Counted from the stretch's first letter, positions 8,491-18,763 are shown. The stretch: 64,000 nt of DNA from Planctomycetota bacterium (GCA_022566535.1 JADFIR010000001.1:1-64000); one strand, 5' to 3'. Program-made: numbers and translations. The notes: a model not told the origin generated them from the letters alone.

Positions 8491-9516
8491 TTACGGCGCC
8501 GCGCGCGACTCAGGGATCGCGCCACTTGGGCGAGGCAGTGGCGGCTCCAATCCATCAGCCGTCCACAATAACGCCAGCGAACTGCGCAGCCTCGGCGGCA
8601 GCAGAGCGCGAATCAAGCCCCGCACGATCGGGCGGCCAAAGACGAGTCCGAGGCTCAGGGGAACGACCGCGAAGGCAAGCGACATGATGTAGAACGGCGG
8701 CCCGATCTGTCGCTGGGCGATGGTTATGGCGGCGGTCCATGTCCACCTGGCGAACATCGAATACGGCCCAGGCGCCGCGAAGTGACCGATCACCGCGAAG
8801 ACGCCGGCCAAGCCGATCAGCATCAATCCAAAGAGAATCAGCCGGCGCCGTCGCACATGCGTCAGCGCGACGGCCCAGCAGCACCCGATGGGGACGGCCC
8901 AGATTGAAAGCCCCGTCCATTGTCGCAGCGCCGAGAAGTCGCCCGCGGACCTCCAGCCGCCGGCTTCGGCCAGCAACTCGTCAAAATTCTGCTGGTCCGA
9001 CCAGGTCTGATCAAAGCCTTCGTACGGACTTGCCGGATCCGACAGGATCCATTGGGCGTTTGGCGGCAGCGTGCCTTGCGCTTCCTGCTCCTTGGCCCAT
9101 TGGTACTGGCGTTCGGCCAGGTGAGCCGCGTGCGGGACGGATGCGGCTTCCGCCACTGAATCAGCTTCGGCGTAAAGGATGCCGGCGCTGGCCAGGGCGA
9201 GCAGCAAGATGAATCCAAACCACAGCGCCGCCAGCAGCATCGCCCACCGGCCGGCCCATCGGCCGAGCAATGGATACTCTTGCAGCGACGCCACCATCGC
9301 ACATTCGGGGCATCGCACGATGAGCATGTCATAGTGCGCTTCGCGCTTGACCGGCTGGCCGGTCAGGTTGTACCCACACTTGATGCAGAGTCGATCACCG
9401 ACCAGCGTGGAGACGCGCGGCTCAGTCGAGGCAGCGTCGCCGGCCCGGCTGGATTGGGGCGAACCACTCATGCGCCGGCTCTCCTTGCGCGTAACCGTTT
9501 GCGACGCTTGCGCCAC
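8491..9516 (-). CDS. Multi-spanning membrane protein with N-terminal zinc-ribbon-like CxxC pair
   Basis: CIKCGYNLTG...VRCPEC then several hydrophobic segments. Confidence 0.6.
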   Translation of the reverse strand: MAQASQTVTRKESRRMSGSPQSSRAGDAASTEPRVSTLVGDRLCIKCGYNLTGQPVKREAHYDMLIVRCPECAMVASLQEYPLLGRWAGRWAMLLAALWFGFILLLALASAGILYAEADSVAEAASVPHAAHLAERQYQWAKEQEAQGTLPPNAQWILSDPASPYEGFDQTWSDQQNFDELLAEAGGWRSAGDFSALRQWTGLSIWAVPIGCCWAVALTHVRRRRLILFGLMLIGLAGVFAVIGHFAAPGPYSMFARWTWTAAITIAQRQIGPPFYIMSLAFAVVPLSLGLVFGRPIVRGLIRALLPPRLRSSLALLWTADGLEPPLPRPSGAIPESRAAP

Positions 9517-10169
9517 CGATGGGAGCGATGCCGGGCGAAGGCTGCTCGCACCGCCCGGCCGAGCGGGATCCCCGCCGTGGCAACGACGAGCATCGCGGCG
9601 AGTGCAATGAGGGAAGCGATGCGCTCGATGAGTATGGGGAAAACATGTAACTCATACTCGCGGCGCACGAGGTTGAACCAGCTGACTCCGGTTGCCGGGG
9701 GAAGGTCGGCCAAAACTATGAGTATCGTATCCACGCACAGCAGGGCGACCATCACAGCGATCCAGGTTCGCCAAGCCGTCGCCTGCCGCCAATGGCCGAG
9801 TCCTGCCGTGAGCCAGACTCCCGTGGCAATCGGCACTGCGAGACCAAAGAGGGCAAGCGCGAAGCGATGGCGTTCCGCGAGCAGCGCCACTGGTGGTCCG
9901 TGAATCACCTGACGGCCGAACCATGCTGCTCCCGCCGGCATGAGCCAGCCTAGGACAACGGCAGCCAGGCTCTGCAACACCAGAGCGCAGAGGGTCCCAC
10001 GAACGCGGATCGCGGTGTGATGCCATCGCTGAAGCGGATGCACGGACCTCGTACACGCGGTGTTGCAGCTCGGGCAGGTCACCATCGGCAGGCGGTAGTG
10101 CGGGTCACGACTCGGGCGTAGCCGCGTCAGAGCCATTCCGCATTGCATGCAGACGTGGGCGATAGCCAT
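9468..10169 (-). CDS. Multi-spanning membrane protein with N-terminal zinc-ribbon-like motif
   Basis: VCMQCGMALTRL...VTCPSCNTAC then several TM segments. Confidence 0.55.
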   Translation of the reverse strand: MAIAHVCMQCGMALTRLRPSRDPHYRLPMVTCPSCNTACTRSVHPLQRWHHTAIRVRGTLCALVLQSLAAVVLGWLMPAGAAWFGRQVIHGPPVALLAERHRFALALFGLAVPIATGVWLTAGLGHWRQATAWRTWIAVMVALLCVDTILIVLADLPPATGVSWFNLVRREYELHVFPILIERIASLIALAAMLVVATAGIPLGRAVRAAFARHRSHRWRKRRKRLRARRAGA

Positions 10170-11177
10170 TGATCGTTACGATAGGGGGCAGCGGCGGCGG
10201 GGTGATCGATTGGGAGCGTGGCAATCTGCCCCAAGCAAGCCGGGTGCGGGCGAGCGCAACGCGCGAGCCACTGCGCCCGAGTCTGACCATTCTTGATTGT
10301 TGCTGAGACGCGATTGCTCGACGGCGTGAAGCGGGCGCTCAACTGCTCGTACATCTCGTCCGGCGATGTCGGGACCGCCTGATTAGAGCCGGTCCCGACT
10401 TTCCTCCCGCTACTTCTCCTCCCGTCCGGACATCATTGCCCATTCAAGCGGGCTCTTGCGGCCCGGCCCGGCTGACGCCGGCCGAATCGATCCTGCTCGA
10501 AGTCATCCGCGTCTTGGTGCATCTGCGGCCAAAGCCCCGGGCGAACGCCGAAATCAACTGGGCGTGAAATGCATCTGGCACGGGGAACATTCATCGAATG
10601 GATCATTGCAAGGCGGGCAAGCCCACCAACTCGAAAGCACCTACGCAAAGGTAACACAAGTTCTCGATGACGGAAGCGCATAAATGACAATTTGCCCACA
10701 TCGAAGTCCGGCCGGGACCAATCGTGAGGTGTTATCACGTAACAACTTGATACGCCATAGGTTGTGATGGTCCATCAAAGATCTGCCTGTGTGGCTGCCC
10801 AATCGCGGGGCATTGTTATTCACGAAGCCGGGCCGGACTATTGGACGTCGGCGGGGCGGCGGGTGATCAACGCCTCGCAGCAAGACCCGCATCGCCTCCA
10901 CAGGGCCCCGATCGCCACTTCAATGGGCGCTTCTGTGGCCGGCGACTCGCCTGGCCCAGGCCGATCAGCGGGAGGTTCTTGCGCGGAAGTAGGCATAAGT
11001 GATTGCGCACACGTGATTTGTGAAATTCTCACCAACGTGGCGATCGGACGTTGACCCAACCGCGCCGACGAGACTACTGTGGGAAGCGGTTCCCGTGGCA
11101 CACCAAAAGACGCGGCCTTCGGGTCGTGGCGCACCGCCGTCCGGGAGTGTCGGAGCGTCCGGGCGGCGGACTTTTTT

Positions 11178-12035
11178 TCAACATTGCCGCAGCAGCTCTT
11201 GTGGCGGTGGTTCACCCGGATGCTTGAGAATATGCTCGGCCAGGCGATCGGCAAGACCGACCGCAGCCTGCACATCCCATCCCGCCAGCACCCCGTGCAA
11301 CAATGCGACAATGCTCGCCTCGTGCGCTTCGGGGCGATGGGCGCGCCCCGACCAGGACGACTCCGCGCTGTGCACAACCATCGGCTCACCCGGTTGGGCG
11401 ATCACCACCAACGTGAGGTTACCGAGGCGTAGCAGTTCAACCGCAGCCTCCCGCTGCGGCTTGTCAACACCGCCGGGCAACAGCACGTTGCGGGCGAAGT
11501 CGTCGACGACCAGGGTGTTGGCGAACTTCAGCCCCGACATCGCGCGGCTCCGATCGAGCTGGTCGTCGGGGCGGTTGGTCAGATCAAACACGCGCAGCGC
11601 GAACTTGCATTCAGCGAGGAATCGATCGCTCACCGATCGGGCCTGCCCGGTTCGCCTGGCCAGCGCGCCGTAGACGACGGCGTCTGTTCGCTGCGCGACG
11701 TCGGCAAGATCAAAGTCCCATTGCAAGTTGTCGAAGGCGGCTTCCGAATCGAGGCTATGGAAGGTCTCTGCGCCCATCGATCGCACCAGCCAACGCCCCG
11801 TGGCCAGATCGGGATCGCTCTGGAGGTGAGTGACATCCACCCCGAGCACTCGAAGCTGCGCAATCAGCTCCTGGGCCGCCGGGTCCTGGCCGAGGCGTGA
11901 AATCGCAATGCCCACGTGGCCGAGCAGCACCGCGTATCTCGGTATCAGTAGTGCCAGGCCGGCCGGTTCCTCTCGGTCCGGATGCTCAGCCAGCAGCGCT
12001 TCACCGAGCCCGACGATGGTCCGTTGACGTGCCAT
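11178..12035 (-). CDS. PfkB/ribokinase-like protein, apparently degenerate
   Basis: Ribokinase-like N-terminal half; the C-terminal GAGD-type catalytic motif is not recognisable. Confidence 0.55.
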   Translation of the reverse strand: MARQRTIVGLGEALLAEHPDREEPAGLALLIPRYAVLLGHVGIAISRLGQDPAAQELIAQLRVLGVDVTHLQSDPDLATGRWLVRSMGAETFHSLDSEAAFDNLQWDFDLADVAQRTDAVVYGALARRTGQARSVSDRFLAECKFALRVFDLTNRPDDQLDRSRAMSGLKFANTLVVDDFARNVLLPGGVDKPQREAAVELLRLGNLTLVVIAQPGEPMVVHSAESSWSGRAHRPEAHEASIVALLHGVLAGWDVQAAVGLADRLAEHILKHPGEPPPQELLRQC

Positions 12036-12215
12036 GAGCCGGCTACTCTAACGCCTCAGCGGCCGCTGACCAGGGCGCCGATGACGTCCAAGCGGCAAGG
12101 CGCGATGGGACCCCTCGCCCGCCGGCCTGGCATCGTCGTAGATCGCTGACGGGCCTCGACGCAACGGCTGGCTCGCCACCTTTGGCCGGCGCAGGCCGCC
12201 CACGCCGATCAACTG

Positions 12216-12923
12216 TTGATGTGGCCGTTGTGGCGATGGAGCGTGCCTGTCGCACGGACCTGCATGGTGGTCCCGGCGGTTCTGGCAGCACGTCATTGCG
12301 TGGCCGAGACGACCCCGGCAGCAATGAGCACGTTGACCGGGCTCGAGTTGAAGTACGCGCCATTGGCGGCGACCGCTGCGCCTTGGGCCGGGGCGCTACC
12401 AAGTGTCTCGGCGGCGAGTGAGCCTGCGCCCCCATTCGGCGAGAAAGGGTCCTGGCGGTGGAATCTCACGGAAGGTTTTGCCACGGATGTCGCCGACCAT
12501 CAGAACCGCTTCGCGCTGCTCGGCGGAGGGTTCAGCTACTTCATGATTGACAACCTGAGCCTTGAGCTGGAGTTCAACGCGCTGTACGTCCATCAGGAGG
12601 GCCCCGACGCGGTTGGCGCGAACTTCAATCTGCTGGCTCGCTGGCATGTGGTGGCGAAGGAGCAGTGGTCGTTGTACGTCGAGGGCGGGGCGGGACTGCT
12701 CGGCACCACCGAGCGGGTGCCTGCGGCGACGCCTGACTCGGCTGCGGGCGGGCGATTCAGCTTCACACCCCAGCTCGGGCTCGGCGTGAGCTACCAGATC
12801 ACCCTCAACACCCGCGTGCTGGTCGGTGCTCGGCTGCATCACATCTCCAATGCGCGTACCCGCGCGGAGAACCCGCCGCGGAACAGCCTGCTGCTCTATG
12901 CCGGGCTGAGCTTTCCGTTCTAG
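12216..12923 (+). CDS. PagL-like acyloxyacyl hydrolase (outer-membrane lipid A deacylase family)
   Basis: Beta-barrel-like pattern with LHHISNARTRAENPPRNSLLLYAGLSFPF, matching the HxSNA...N motif and terminal aromatic of PagL proteins. Confidence 0.7.
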   Translation: MMWPLWRWSVPVARTCMVVPAVLAARHCVAETTPAAMSTLTGLELKYAPLAATAAPWAGALPSVSAASEPAPPFGEKGSWRWNLTEGFATDVADHQNRFALLGGGFSYFMIDNLSLELEFNALYVHQEGPDAVGANFNLLARWHVVAKEQWSLYVEGGAGLLGTTERVPAATPDSAAGGRFSFTPQLGLGVSYQITLNTRVLVGARLHHISNARTRAENPPRNSLLLYAGLSFPF

Positions 12924-13016
12924 GAGAGCCTTGAAGGCCTGAGGCTTGAAGGCTTGAGCGAGCCGGGCTGTGTCAGCCCGGTGCACCCCCGCATGCCCCA
13001 CACTTTCGCCGCGCAC

Positions 13017-15050
13017 CTACGGGAGGCAAGTGCCGCAGGGGTTGCCGCCGGCGACGGAGCACCAGTTGCCCAGCAGCTTCGCCAGGTCGAACGCATCGAC
13101 ACAACCGTCCGGCACATTGGCCGCACCGGAGATGTCCGCGAGGGCGAGATTCGCGGGCGTGCAGTTCTCGCACGGCGGACTCGGCGGGTTCGGGTCGTTG
13201 ACGCCGGAGCACCACGCCCCGAGCATGGCGCCCAGGTCAAACGCGTCAACGCAGCCGTCGCCGTTGAAATCACCACGAGCTTCACATTCATCCAGAACGC
13301 CACTGCCGTCAGCGTCGAGACTGGGATCATCAGCGAGATCACATTCGTCCGGGATACAGTTGAAGTCGCAATCGAAGCTTGCGCCGATCAGGATATCCAA
13401 CCGGTCGATGATGCCGTTGAGATTACAGTCGTCGTCAGCCAGCGTGCTGCCAAACTCGTACGCTCCCATATCGACAATCGGCGCTTCACCCGATCCGGTG
13501 TCCGATGTGGCGGGATCATCTGCGAAGCGCAGCTTGCGGTCCAGATCAACAGAACACGCGTGGATAGCTGAATTATCACCCGCGTCGATACACGGTGAGC
13601 CGGGTAAGAGGTGCAAATCTCCTCCGGCGCTATCGACAAACAAGGGGTCAGCATTGATGTTGCCGGTCCCACCACCAGCCCAGCTATTGGAGCAGCAATA
13701 GTTGACGGTCAGCGTTCCCTCGCTCGGCTCAGATATGAGGGTATTCCATAGAATGGAGTTGCCAACATCAATATCTCCCTGAGTTCCGAAGGATGAAATT
13801 GATAGACCTCCGCCGAAGAAGGTGCAGTTCCTAACTATGGCCAGTCCTTGATAGGTCTTCCGAAGGCCGTCGCCAATGAATTCGCAGTTTGAAAAGACCG
13901 TCACTACGGTTGACAAGACCCTTACTGCCCTAGTGGTCCCGGCTGGAGGGTCGTTGTAAACGAAACGGCATTGAATGAACGTGCTCTCACCGGTGGCCAG
14001 TGCGCTACAGGAAACGCCACTCGAAAACCAACTGCTATTGCCGTTGAACAGACAGCCAATAAGTGTCGCAGCCCAAACGAAAGCCCCACCTCCCTGACCG
14101 CTGAAATTGCCAAGCAATGAACAATCCGTAGCTACACCGCCAAACATATAAAGCCCGCCCCCCATGGCGTTGCCCATGCCGGCTAGTATGTTTCCCGAGA
14201 ATGTACAGTGAGATATGGAAGCATCTCCTGATGAGTACATTCCACCACCCCGTAACTGGAAGAAATCGCAACCAGTTACAGGATTAAAAGGACAGACAAA
14301 TTTGTTGTTCTCGAATAGGCAGTATTGGACCACAGCCTTACCTACCGAATAAAGTCCAATCCCCCTATTAGAAACGGTGGAACGCTGCGGCGTGAGAATG
14401 TTGCCTATGAAGCTTGATCCCTCGATGGTTGGATTACCAGTCGAGTGCATGCCGGAACCTTGCAGGTTCGCGGCATTTTGGGTGAACGTGCAAGCCACAA
14501 TCATCGGGCTGCCGTCTTGATTCCAGAAGCCGCCGCCGTACTCATGTCCTGGACCATTTGCATTTCCGGCAACGATCACGAGCCCGTCAAGTACCGTCGA
14601 CGGATCAAGTGTGAACCCCCTAACGACGTGAAAAGCATTCTCATCATTGTTTAGGAAATCGCGGCCATCATCCCCATTCAGATCCCCACTGAGGATCGTT
14701 TCGTAGAGCTCGATGTCGCGGGCATCGGGGTCCGGGGCGCCGAACCCTGCGTAACCGCCCATCAGGGCTACGCCGTTGATCAGTTGGAACGTGGCTTCGC
14801 GGTTGCCGGTGCCAAGGGGATTCAGTTCGTCGCGATCGGGCTGGTAGGTGCCTTGCCCGACGCGGACCTCGCTGATGCCGCCCCCGGAAGCATCCGTCAC
14901 CGCGTCCTGCAGAAAGCGATAGGCAGTGTTCCAACTCGTACCGTCTCCGCCGGGCGGCGCGTCATCATCGACGTACAGCACGGTCTGGGCCTGGGCTCCG
15001 GATGAGACGAGAACGATGAGCACTATCGGCAATAGTCGGCCGTGGAGCAT
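13017..15050 (-). CDS. Secreted right-handed beta-helix protein with dockerin-like C-terminus
   Basis: YVDDDAPPGGDGTSWNTAYRFLQDAV start, many GGG/CxFxxN rungs, GDFNGDGCVDAFDLGAMLGAWC and PDGCVDAFDLAKLLGNWC. Confidence 0.8.
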   Translation of the reverse strand: MLHGRLLPIVLIVLVSSGAQAQTVLYVDDDAPPGGDGTSWNTAYRFLQDAVTDASGGGISEVRVGQGTYQPDRDELNPLGTGNREATFQLINGVALMGGYAGFGAPDPDARDIELYETILSGDLNGDDGRDFLNNDENAFHVVRGFTLDPSTVLDGLVIVAGNANGPGHEYGGGFWNQDGSPMIVACTFTQNAANLQGSGMHSTGNPTIEGSSFIGNILTPQRSTVSNRGIGLYSVGKAVVQYCLFENNKFVCPFNPVTGCDFFQLRGGGMYSSGDASISHCTFSGNILAGMGNAMGGGLYMFGGVATDCSLLGNFSGQGGGAFVWAATLIGCLFNGNSSWFSSGVSCSALATGESTFIQCRFVYNDPPAGTTRAVRVLSTVVTVFSNCEFIGDGLRKTYQGLAIVRNCTFFGGGLSISSFGTQGDIDVGNSILWNTLISEPSEGTLTVNYCCSNSWAGGGTGNINADPLFVDSAGGDLHLLPGSPCIDAGDNSAIHACSVDLDRKLRFADDPATSDTGSGEAPIVDMGAYEFGSTLADDDCNLNGIIDRLDILIGASFDCDFNCIPDECDLADDPSLDADGSGVLDECEARGDFNGDGCVDAFDLGAMLGAWCSGVNDPNPPSPPCENCTPANLALADISGAANVPDGCVDAFDLAKLLGNWCSVAGGNPCGTCLP

Positions 15051-15104
15051 GGCTGGGCCTCCTGCGGTTGCAACGCGCTTCGGAGAGCCGTGGCGGCGCG
15101 AGAG

Positions 15105-15135
15105 TCAGCCGGCTTGAGACAAGCCGGCTCGCTCA
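15105..15135. repeat. Perfect hairpin AGCCGGCTTG-AGA-CAAGCCGGCT
   Basis: Direct reading of both arms. Confidence 0.6.
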
Positions 15136-15282
15136 AGCCGTCCCTGATGCGGTTACAGCGATATGAGCGTACCACGCTCGGCGGGGGTCGCACAAGGAAA
15201 AAAGTGGAAATGCTCGCTGCGGCTTGGTTCGCGGGCTTCCGCCCGCGGCTATTGGCAATGCCCGCCTTGTACGCACATCCCC

Positions 15283-15369
15283 GTAGGGTCCGCTGGGCGG
15301 ACCGATACCGGGCAAGCGTTGCACAAGACGGTCCGCACAGCGCAAGACGGTCCGCACAGCGGACCCTAC
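15283..15369. repeat. Inverted pair of GTAG-headed REP-like palindromes
   Basis: GTAGGGTCCGCTGGGCGGACC (15283-15303) and GGTCCGCACAGCGGACCCTAC (15349-15369), with a tandem ~19-bp duplication of the CAAGACGGTCCGCACAG unit. Confidence 0.7.
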
Positions 15370-15394
15370 AAATTCATGGCTTATGGCTTTCCGT

Positions 15395-16654
15395 TCACGC
15401 GCCGTTGTATCGGCCGAAGGCGAGGCTGACGTTGTGGCCGCCGAAGCCGAAGGAGTTGTTCAGCGCGTAGCGCACCGGGCGCTCCTGCGCGGTGTTGGCG
15501 GCAAAGTCCAGGTCGAAGTCGTTATCGGGGCGATCGAGGTTGATGGTGGGTGGGACGACGCCGTGGTGGACAGCGAGGACGGTGATGACCGATTCGAGGC
15601 CGCCGGCTGCGCCCAGCGCATGGCCGGTCATCGACTTGGTCGAGCTCATGACTAGCTTGCGGGCGTGGTCGCCGAAGAGTTGGTTGACGGCGCGGACTTC
15701 AGCGGTGTCGCCCAACGGGGTGGCGGTGCCGTGGGCATTGATGTAATCGACCTGGTCGGGGTTGATGCCCGCCTCGGCGATGGCGGCCTGCATGGCCCGC
15801 ACGGCCCCGATTCCCTTGGGGTCGGGGGCGGCGATATGGTGAGCATCGGCGGAGGAACCAAAGCCGAGCATTTCGGCGTAGATTCGCGCCCCGCGGTTCT
15901 TGGCGTGTTCGAGTTCTTCGAGCACCATGACCGCAGCGCCTTCGGCGAGCACGAAGCCGTCACGATCGTGATCGAATGGGCGGGAGGCCTTCTGGGGCTC
16001 ATCGTTGCGGGTGGAAAGGGCCTTCATTGCGGCGAAGGAGCTGATGCACAGCGGGCTGATGGGGGCTTCGGCGCCGCCGGCGAACATGACCTCCGCGTCG
16101 CCGAACTGAATCAGGTTCCACGCGTTGCCGATGGCGTGGGCGCCGGTGGCACAGGCCGTCGACGTGGCGGAGTTGGCGCCGCGAAGGTTGTGCCGGATCG
16201 AGACGTGGCCGGCCACGGCGTTGACCATCAGCTTGGGGACAACAAAGGGACTGATCTTGCGGGGCCCGCCACGCAGCAACCTGGTGTGGCCGTGCTCAAT
16301 CGTGAGGATCCCGCCGATACCGGAGCCGATGACCACGCCGCGTCGGTAGGGATCGCCGCTGTTGAAATCGACGCAGGAGTCCTCCGCAGCCTCCGCAGCG
16401 GCACACATGCCCAAGGCGCAGAAGCGGTCCATCCGCTTTATCTCGCGGGCATCGATGCGGCTGCGCGGATCCCAGCCGTTGACTTCGCCGGCGATCCGCA
16501 CGTTCCATTCATCGCCCTGCTCGAAAGCGGTGATTCGTGAGATGCCTGAGCGTCCCTCGATCAGCGCCTGCCACATGCTTGGCACGTCCACACCGACGTT
16601 GGTCACGGCTCCCATGCCGGTGACGACGACACGCCGGTTCGCATTGCTTCTCAT
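15395..16654 (-). CDS. fabF: Beta-ketoacyl-ACP synthase II
   Basis: RRVVVTGMGAVTNVG, TSTACATGAHAIG, INAHGTATPLGD, GHALGAAGGLE, NNSFGFGGHNVSL. Confidence 0.95.
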   Translation of the reverse strand: MRSNANRRVVVTGMGAVTNVGVDVPSMWQALIEGRSGISRITAFEQGDEWNVRIAGEVNGWDPRSRIDAREIKRMDRFCALGMCAAAEAAEDSCVDFNSGDPYRRGVVIGSGIGGILTIEHGHTRLLRGGPRKISPFVVPKLMVNAVAGHVSIRHNLRGANSATSTACATGAHAIGNAWNLIQFGDAEVMFAGGAEAPISPLCISSFAAMKALSTRNDEPQKASRPFDHDRDGFVLAEGAAVMVLEELEHAKNRGARIYAEMLGFGSSADAHHIAAPDPKGIGAVRAMQAAIAEAGINPDQVDYINAHGTATPLGDTAEVRAVNQLFGDHARKLVMSSTKSMTGHALGAAGGLESVITVLAVHHGVVPPTINLDRPDNDFDLDFAANTAQERPVRYALNNSFGFGGHNVSLAFGRYNGA

Positions 16655-16738
16655 GTGCAGATGGTCTCGGGAGTCCCCGGGAAGCGGACTGCGCCATACG
16701 TTGCGACAGCCGATCGACCGCGGGGGCGGCTGCGGATT

Positions 16739-16990
16739 CTAGGCGTCCGAGCCGATGCTCTGCTTGATGAAGGCGATGGCCTGGCCGATCGTCTGGATCT
16801 TCTCAGCCTGCTCGTCGGGGATTGCGGTTTCAAACTCGTCTTCGAACTCCATGACCAGCTCGACGGTATCCAGGCTATCCGCATGGAGATCGTTGGTGAA
16901 GTTTGTGTCGCGGGTGATAGTGCCTTTGTCAACGCCCATTTGTTCGGCGACGATATCGATCACTTTGGCTTCGATTTCGGTTTCCGTCAC
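16739..16990 (-). CDS. acpP: Acyl carrier protein
   Basis: [30 protein letters not shown]; likely GTG start at 16990 preceded by GGAG. Confidence 0.95.
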   Translation of the reverse strand: MTETEIEAKVIDIVAEQMGVDKGTITRDTNFTNDLHADSLDTVELVMEFEDEFETAIPDEQAEKIQTIGQAIAFIKQSIGSDA

Positions 16991-17137
16991 TTCTGAGGTC
17001 TCCTGAGTGAGAGGCCCGGGCCGCCCAGGGGCCGCCCAGGGCCCGCGGGCGGTCACTATAGCCGGATTTCTTCGCGATGCAATGGGTCAGGCGTCCAGCC
17101 GAGCCCGGCCTTGGAGGCGTCTCGCCCGGCAGGGGGG

Positions 17138-17968
17138 TCAGCAGGCCAGCCCTCCATCCACGACCAGGACCTGGCCGGTGAGGTACCCAGCGAGGTCGGA
17201 GGTCACAAACGATACGACATGTGCGATCTCTTCGGGCTGGGCGAACCGTCGCACGGGCAGCGAACGGATCACCTCCTCTCGTCGCTGAGGCCCCAGGGCA
17301 TCAAGCATGCTTGTTTCGACGAACCCCGGGGCGACCACGTTGGCGGTGATGCCCTTGGGGCCGAGTTCCTTGGCGAACGATTTCGTGAGCCCGATTAGGC
17401 CGGCCTTGGCGGCCGCGTAGTTGGCCTGCCCGGCGTTGCCGATGACCCCGGTGACGGAACCGATGTTGACGACTCGTCCGAATCGTCCGCGCATCATTGG
17501 GCGGGCCGCGGCGCGGCAGGCCACGAACGCCGAGCGCAGGTTCACCGCGATGACCAGGTCGAAGTCGGCGTCGCTCATTCGCAGGATCAAACCGTCTCGG
17601 GTCATGCCGGCGTTGTTGACGAGAATGTCCAGCCGGCCGTGGGTGGAGGCAACCGCCTCGATCAACGCGCTGAGCGATTCGGAGTCGCTGACATCGCAGG
17701 CGCGAACCTCGGCCGCGCCCCCGGCGTCCTCGATCTGCTGTCGCACCTCTTCCAGCGCCTCGGCCGAGCGGCTCACCAGGACTACCAGTCGCCCGTCGGC
17801 AGCGAGTCGCTGGGCGATGGCCCGCCCGATCCCACGGCTGGCGCCGGTGATGATCGCTACTCGCGGTTCGATGGTTTGCCTCGTGTCATTCGGTTGGTGA
17901 GGTGAACGAGAAGGAAAAAGCCCGCCGTGGGCGGGCCTTGATTGTACTGAAAATGTAAACGTTGCCAA
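17138..17968 (-). CDS. fabG: 3-oxoacyl-ACP reductase (start uncertain)
   Basis: VAIITGASRGIGRAIAQRLAADG, NNAGMTRDGLILRM, NIGSVTGVIGNAGQANYAAAKAGLIGLTKS. Confidence 0.92.
   Translation of the reverse strand: MATFTFSVQSRPAHGGLFPSRSPHQPNDTRQTIEPRVAIITGASRGIGRAIAQRLAADGRLVVLVSRSAEALEEVRQQIEDAGGAAEVRACDVSDSESLSALIEAVASTHGRLDILVNNAGMTRDGLILRMSDADFDLVIAVNLRSAFVACRAAARPMMRGRFGRVVNIGSVTGVIGNAGQANYAAAKAGLIGLTKSFAKELGPKGITANVVAPGFVETSMLDALGPQRREEVIRSLPVRRFAQPEEIAHVVSFVTSDLAGYLTGQVLVVDGGLAC
17914..17938 (-). terminator. Terminator/attenuator-like hairpin at the fabG 5' end
   Basis: Minus strand GCCCGCC-CAC-GGCGGGC followed by TTTTT. Confidence 0.6.
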
Positions 17969-17977
17969 TCGAACGGC

Positions 17978-18763
17978 TTAGCCCGGCGGGCCGGGCGGCC
18001 GCCGCGGGCTCCTTGGAATAGGTCTTCTGCCGGGCCCGGAAGGCGCGGTAGGAGCTGTAGGTGAGCGCCCCGGGGTCATCGAGCTGCCGCTGCCGCCCCT
18101 CTTCCCGCTGACGATCTTCTGTGGCACGACGAATTCTTCGTCCGGCTTGTACGCTAGGGCAAGCTCCTGCTCGAGAAGCTCAAACCACGCGGCGATCCAG
18201 TCGGAGCCGCTGAGCTTGTCCATGATGTTCGGCGGCGTGGCGACGGCATCGAACGTCGCGCCATCGATGCTGGTGGTGTAGTACCACAGTTGTGGTTGGT
18301 GTCCCAGGCCGACGTAGAATATGGCTAGCGCACACGCCTGACCGTCCGGGCTCTCGCCCGTTTGCACGTGAATGCGCGTGATCTGGGAGGTGGTTGTCTC
18401 CCATGCCCCGGATCGCACCAGGTCCTCCAACTCGAGTCGATCAAGCATCGAGAGCATGGTCCCCAGCGCCGTGGCGTCTGAGCGGGCAAAGGTGTCGAAG
18501 AATTCCAGCACGGCCCGACGGTCATCCTCTTTGGCGGGAGCGTCCTCTTCGCCCAGCTGCACGCGCTCGTCGATGCCCAGCTGAACCATGAGTTGATCGA
18601 TCGGCGTCACCGTTGGCTTGGGTGGCGGAGGCGTCGGAGCCGGCCTGGTGACCACCGGCGGCGGCGGCGGGCTGCTGTCGCATCCAATCGAGCCTGTGGC
18701 GACGACGGCACATGCAGCCGCAGCCCCAACGAGTCGAAGCAGTCGTGTTTCATGGCTGGTCAT
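17978..18763 (-). CDS. Hypothetical secreted lipoprotein-like protein between fabD and fabG
   Basis: Signal/lipobox-like VVATGSIGCDSSPPPPP; co-directional, overlaps the fabD stop. Confidence 0.6.
   Translation of the reverse strand: MTSHETRLLRLVGAAAACAVVATGSIGCDSSPPPPPVVTRPAPTPPPPKPTVTPIDQLMVQLGIDERVQLGEEDAPAKEDDRRAVLEFFDTFARSDATALGTMLSMLDRLELEDLVRSGAWETTTSQITRIHVQTGESPDGQACALAIFYVGLGHQPQLWYYTTSIDGATFDAVATPPNIMDKLSGSDWIAAWFELLEQELALAYKPDEEFVVPQKIVSGKRGGSGSSMTPGRSPTAPTAPSGPGRRPIPRSPRRPPGPPG

Noticed and set aside
10200-11170. Small ORFs in an apparent intergenic region
   Set aside because: No RBS, domain or codon-pattern support; left unannotated
15301-15369. Possible CRISPR because of repeated GACGGTCCGCACAGCG
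   Set aside because: Only two adjacent units with no spacer structure; better explained as duplicated REP-like palindrome
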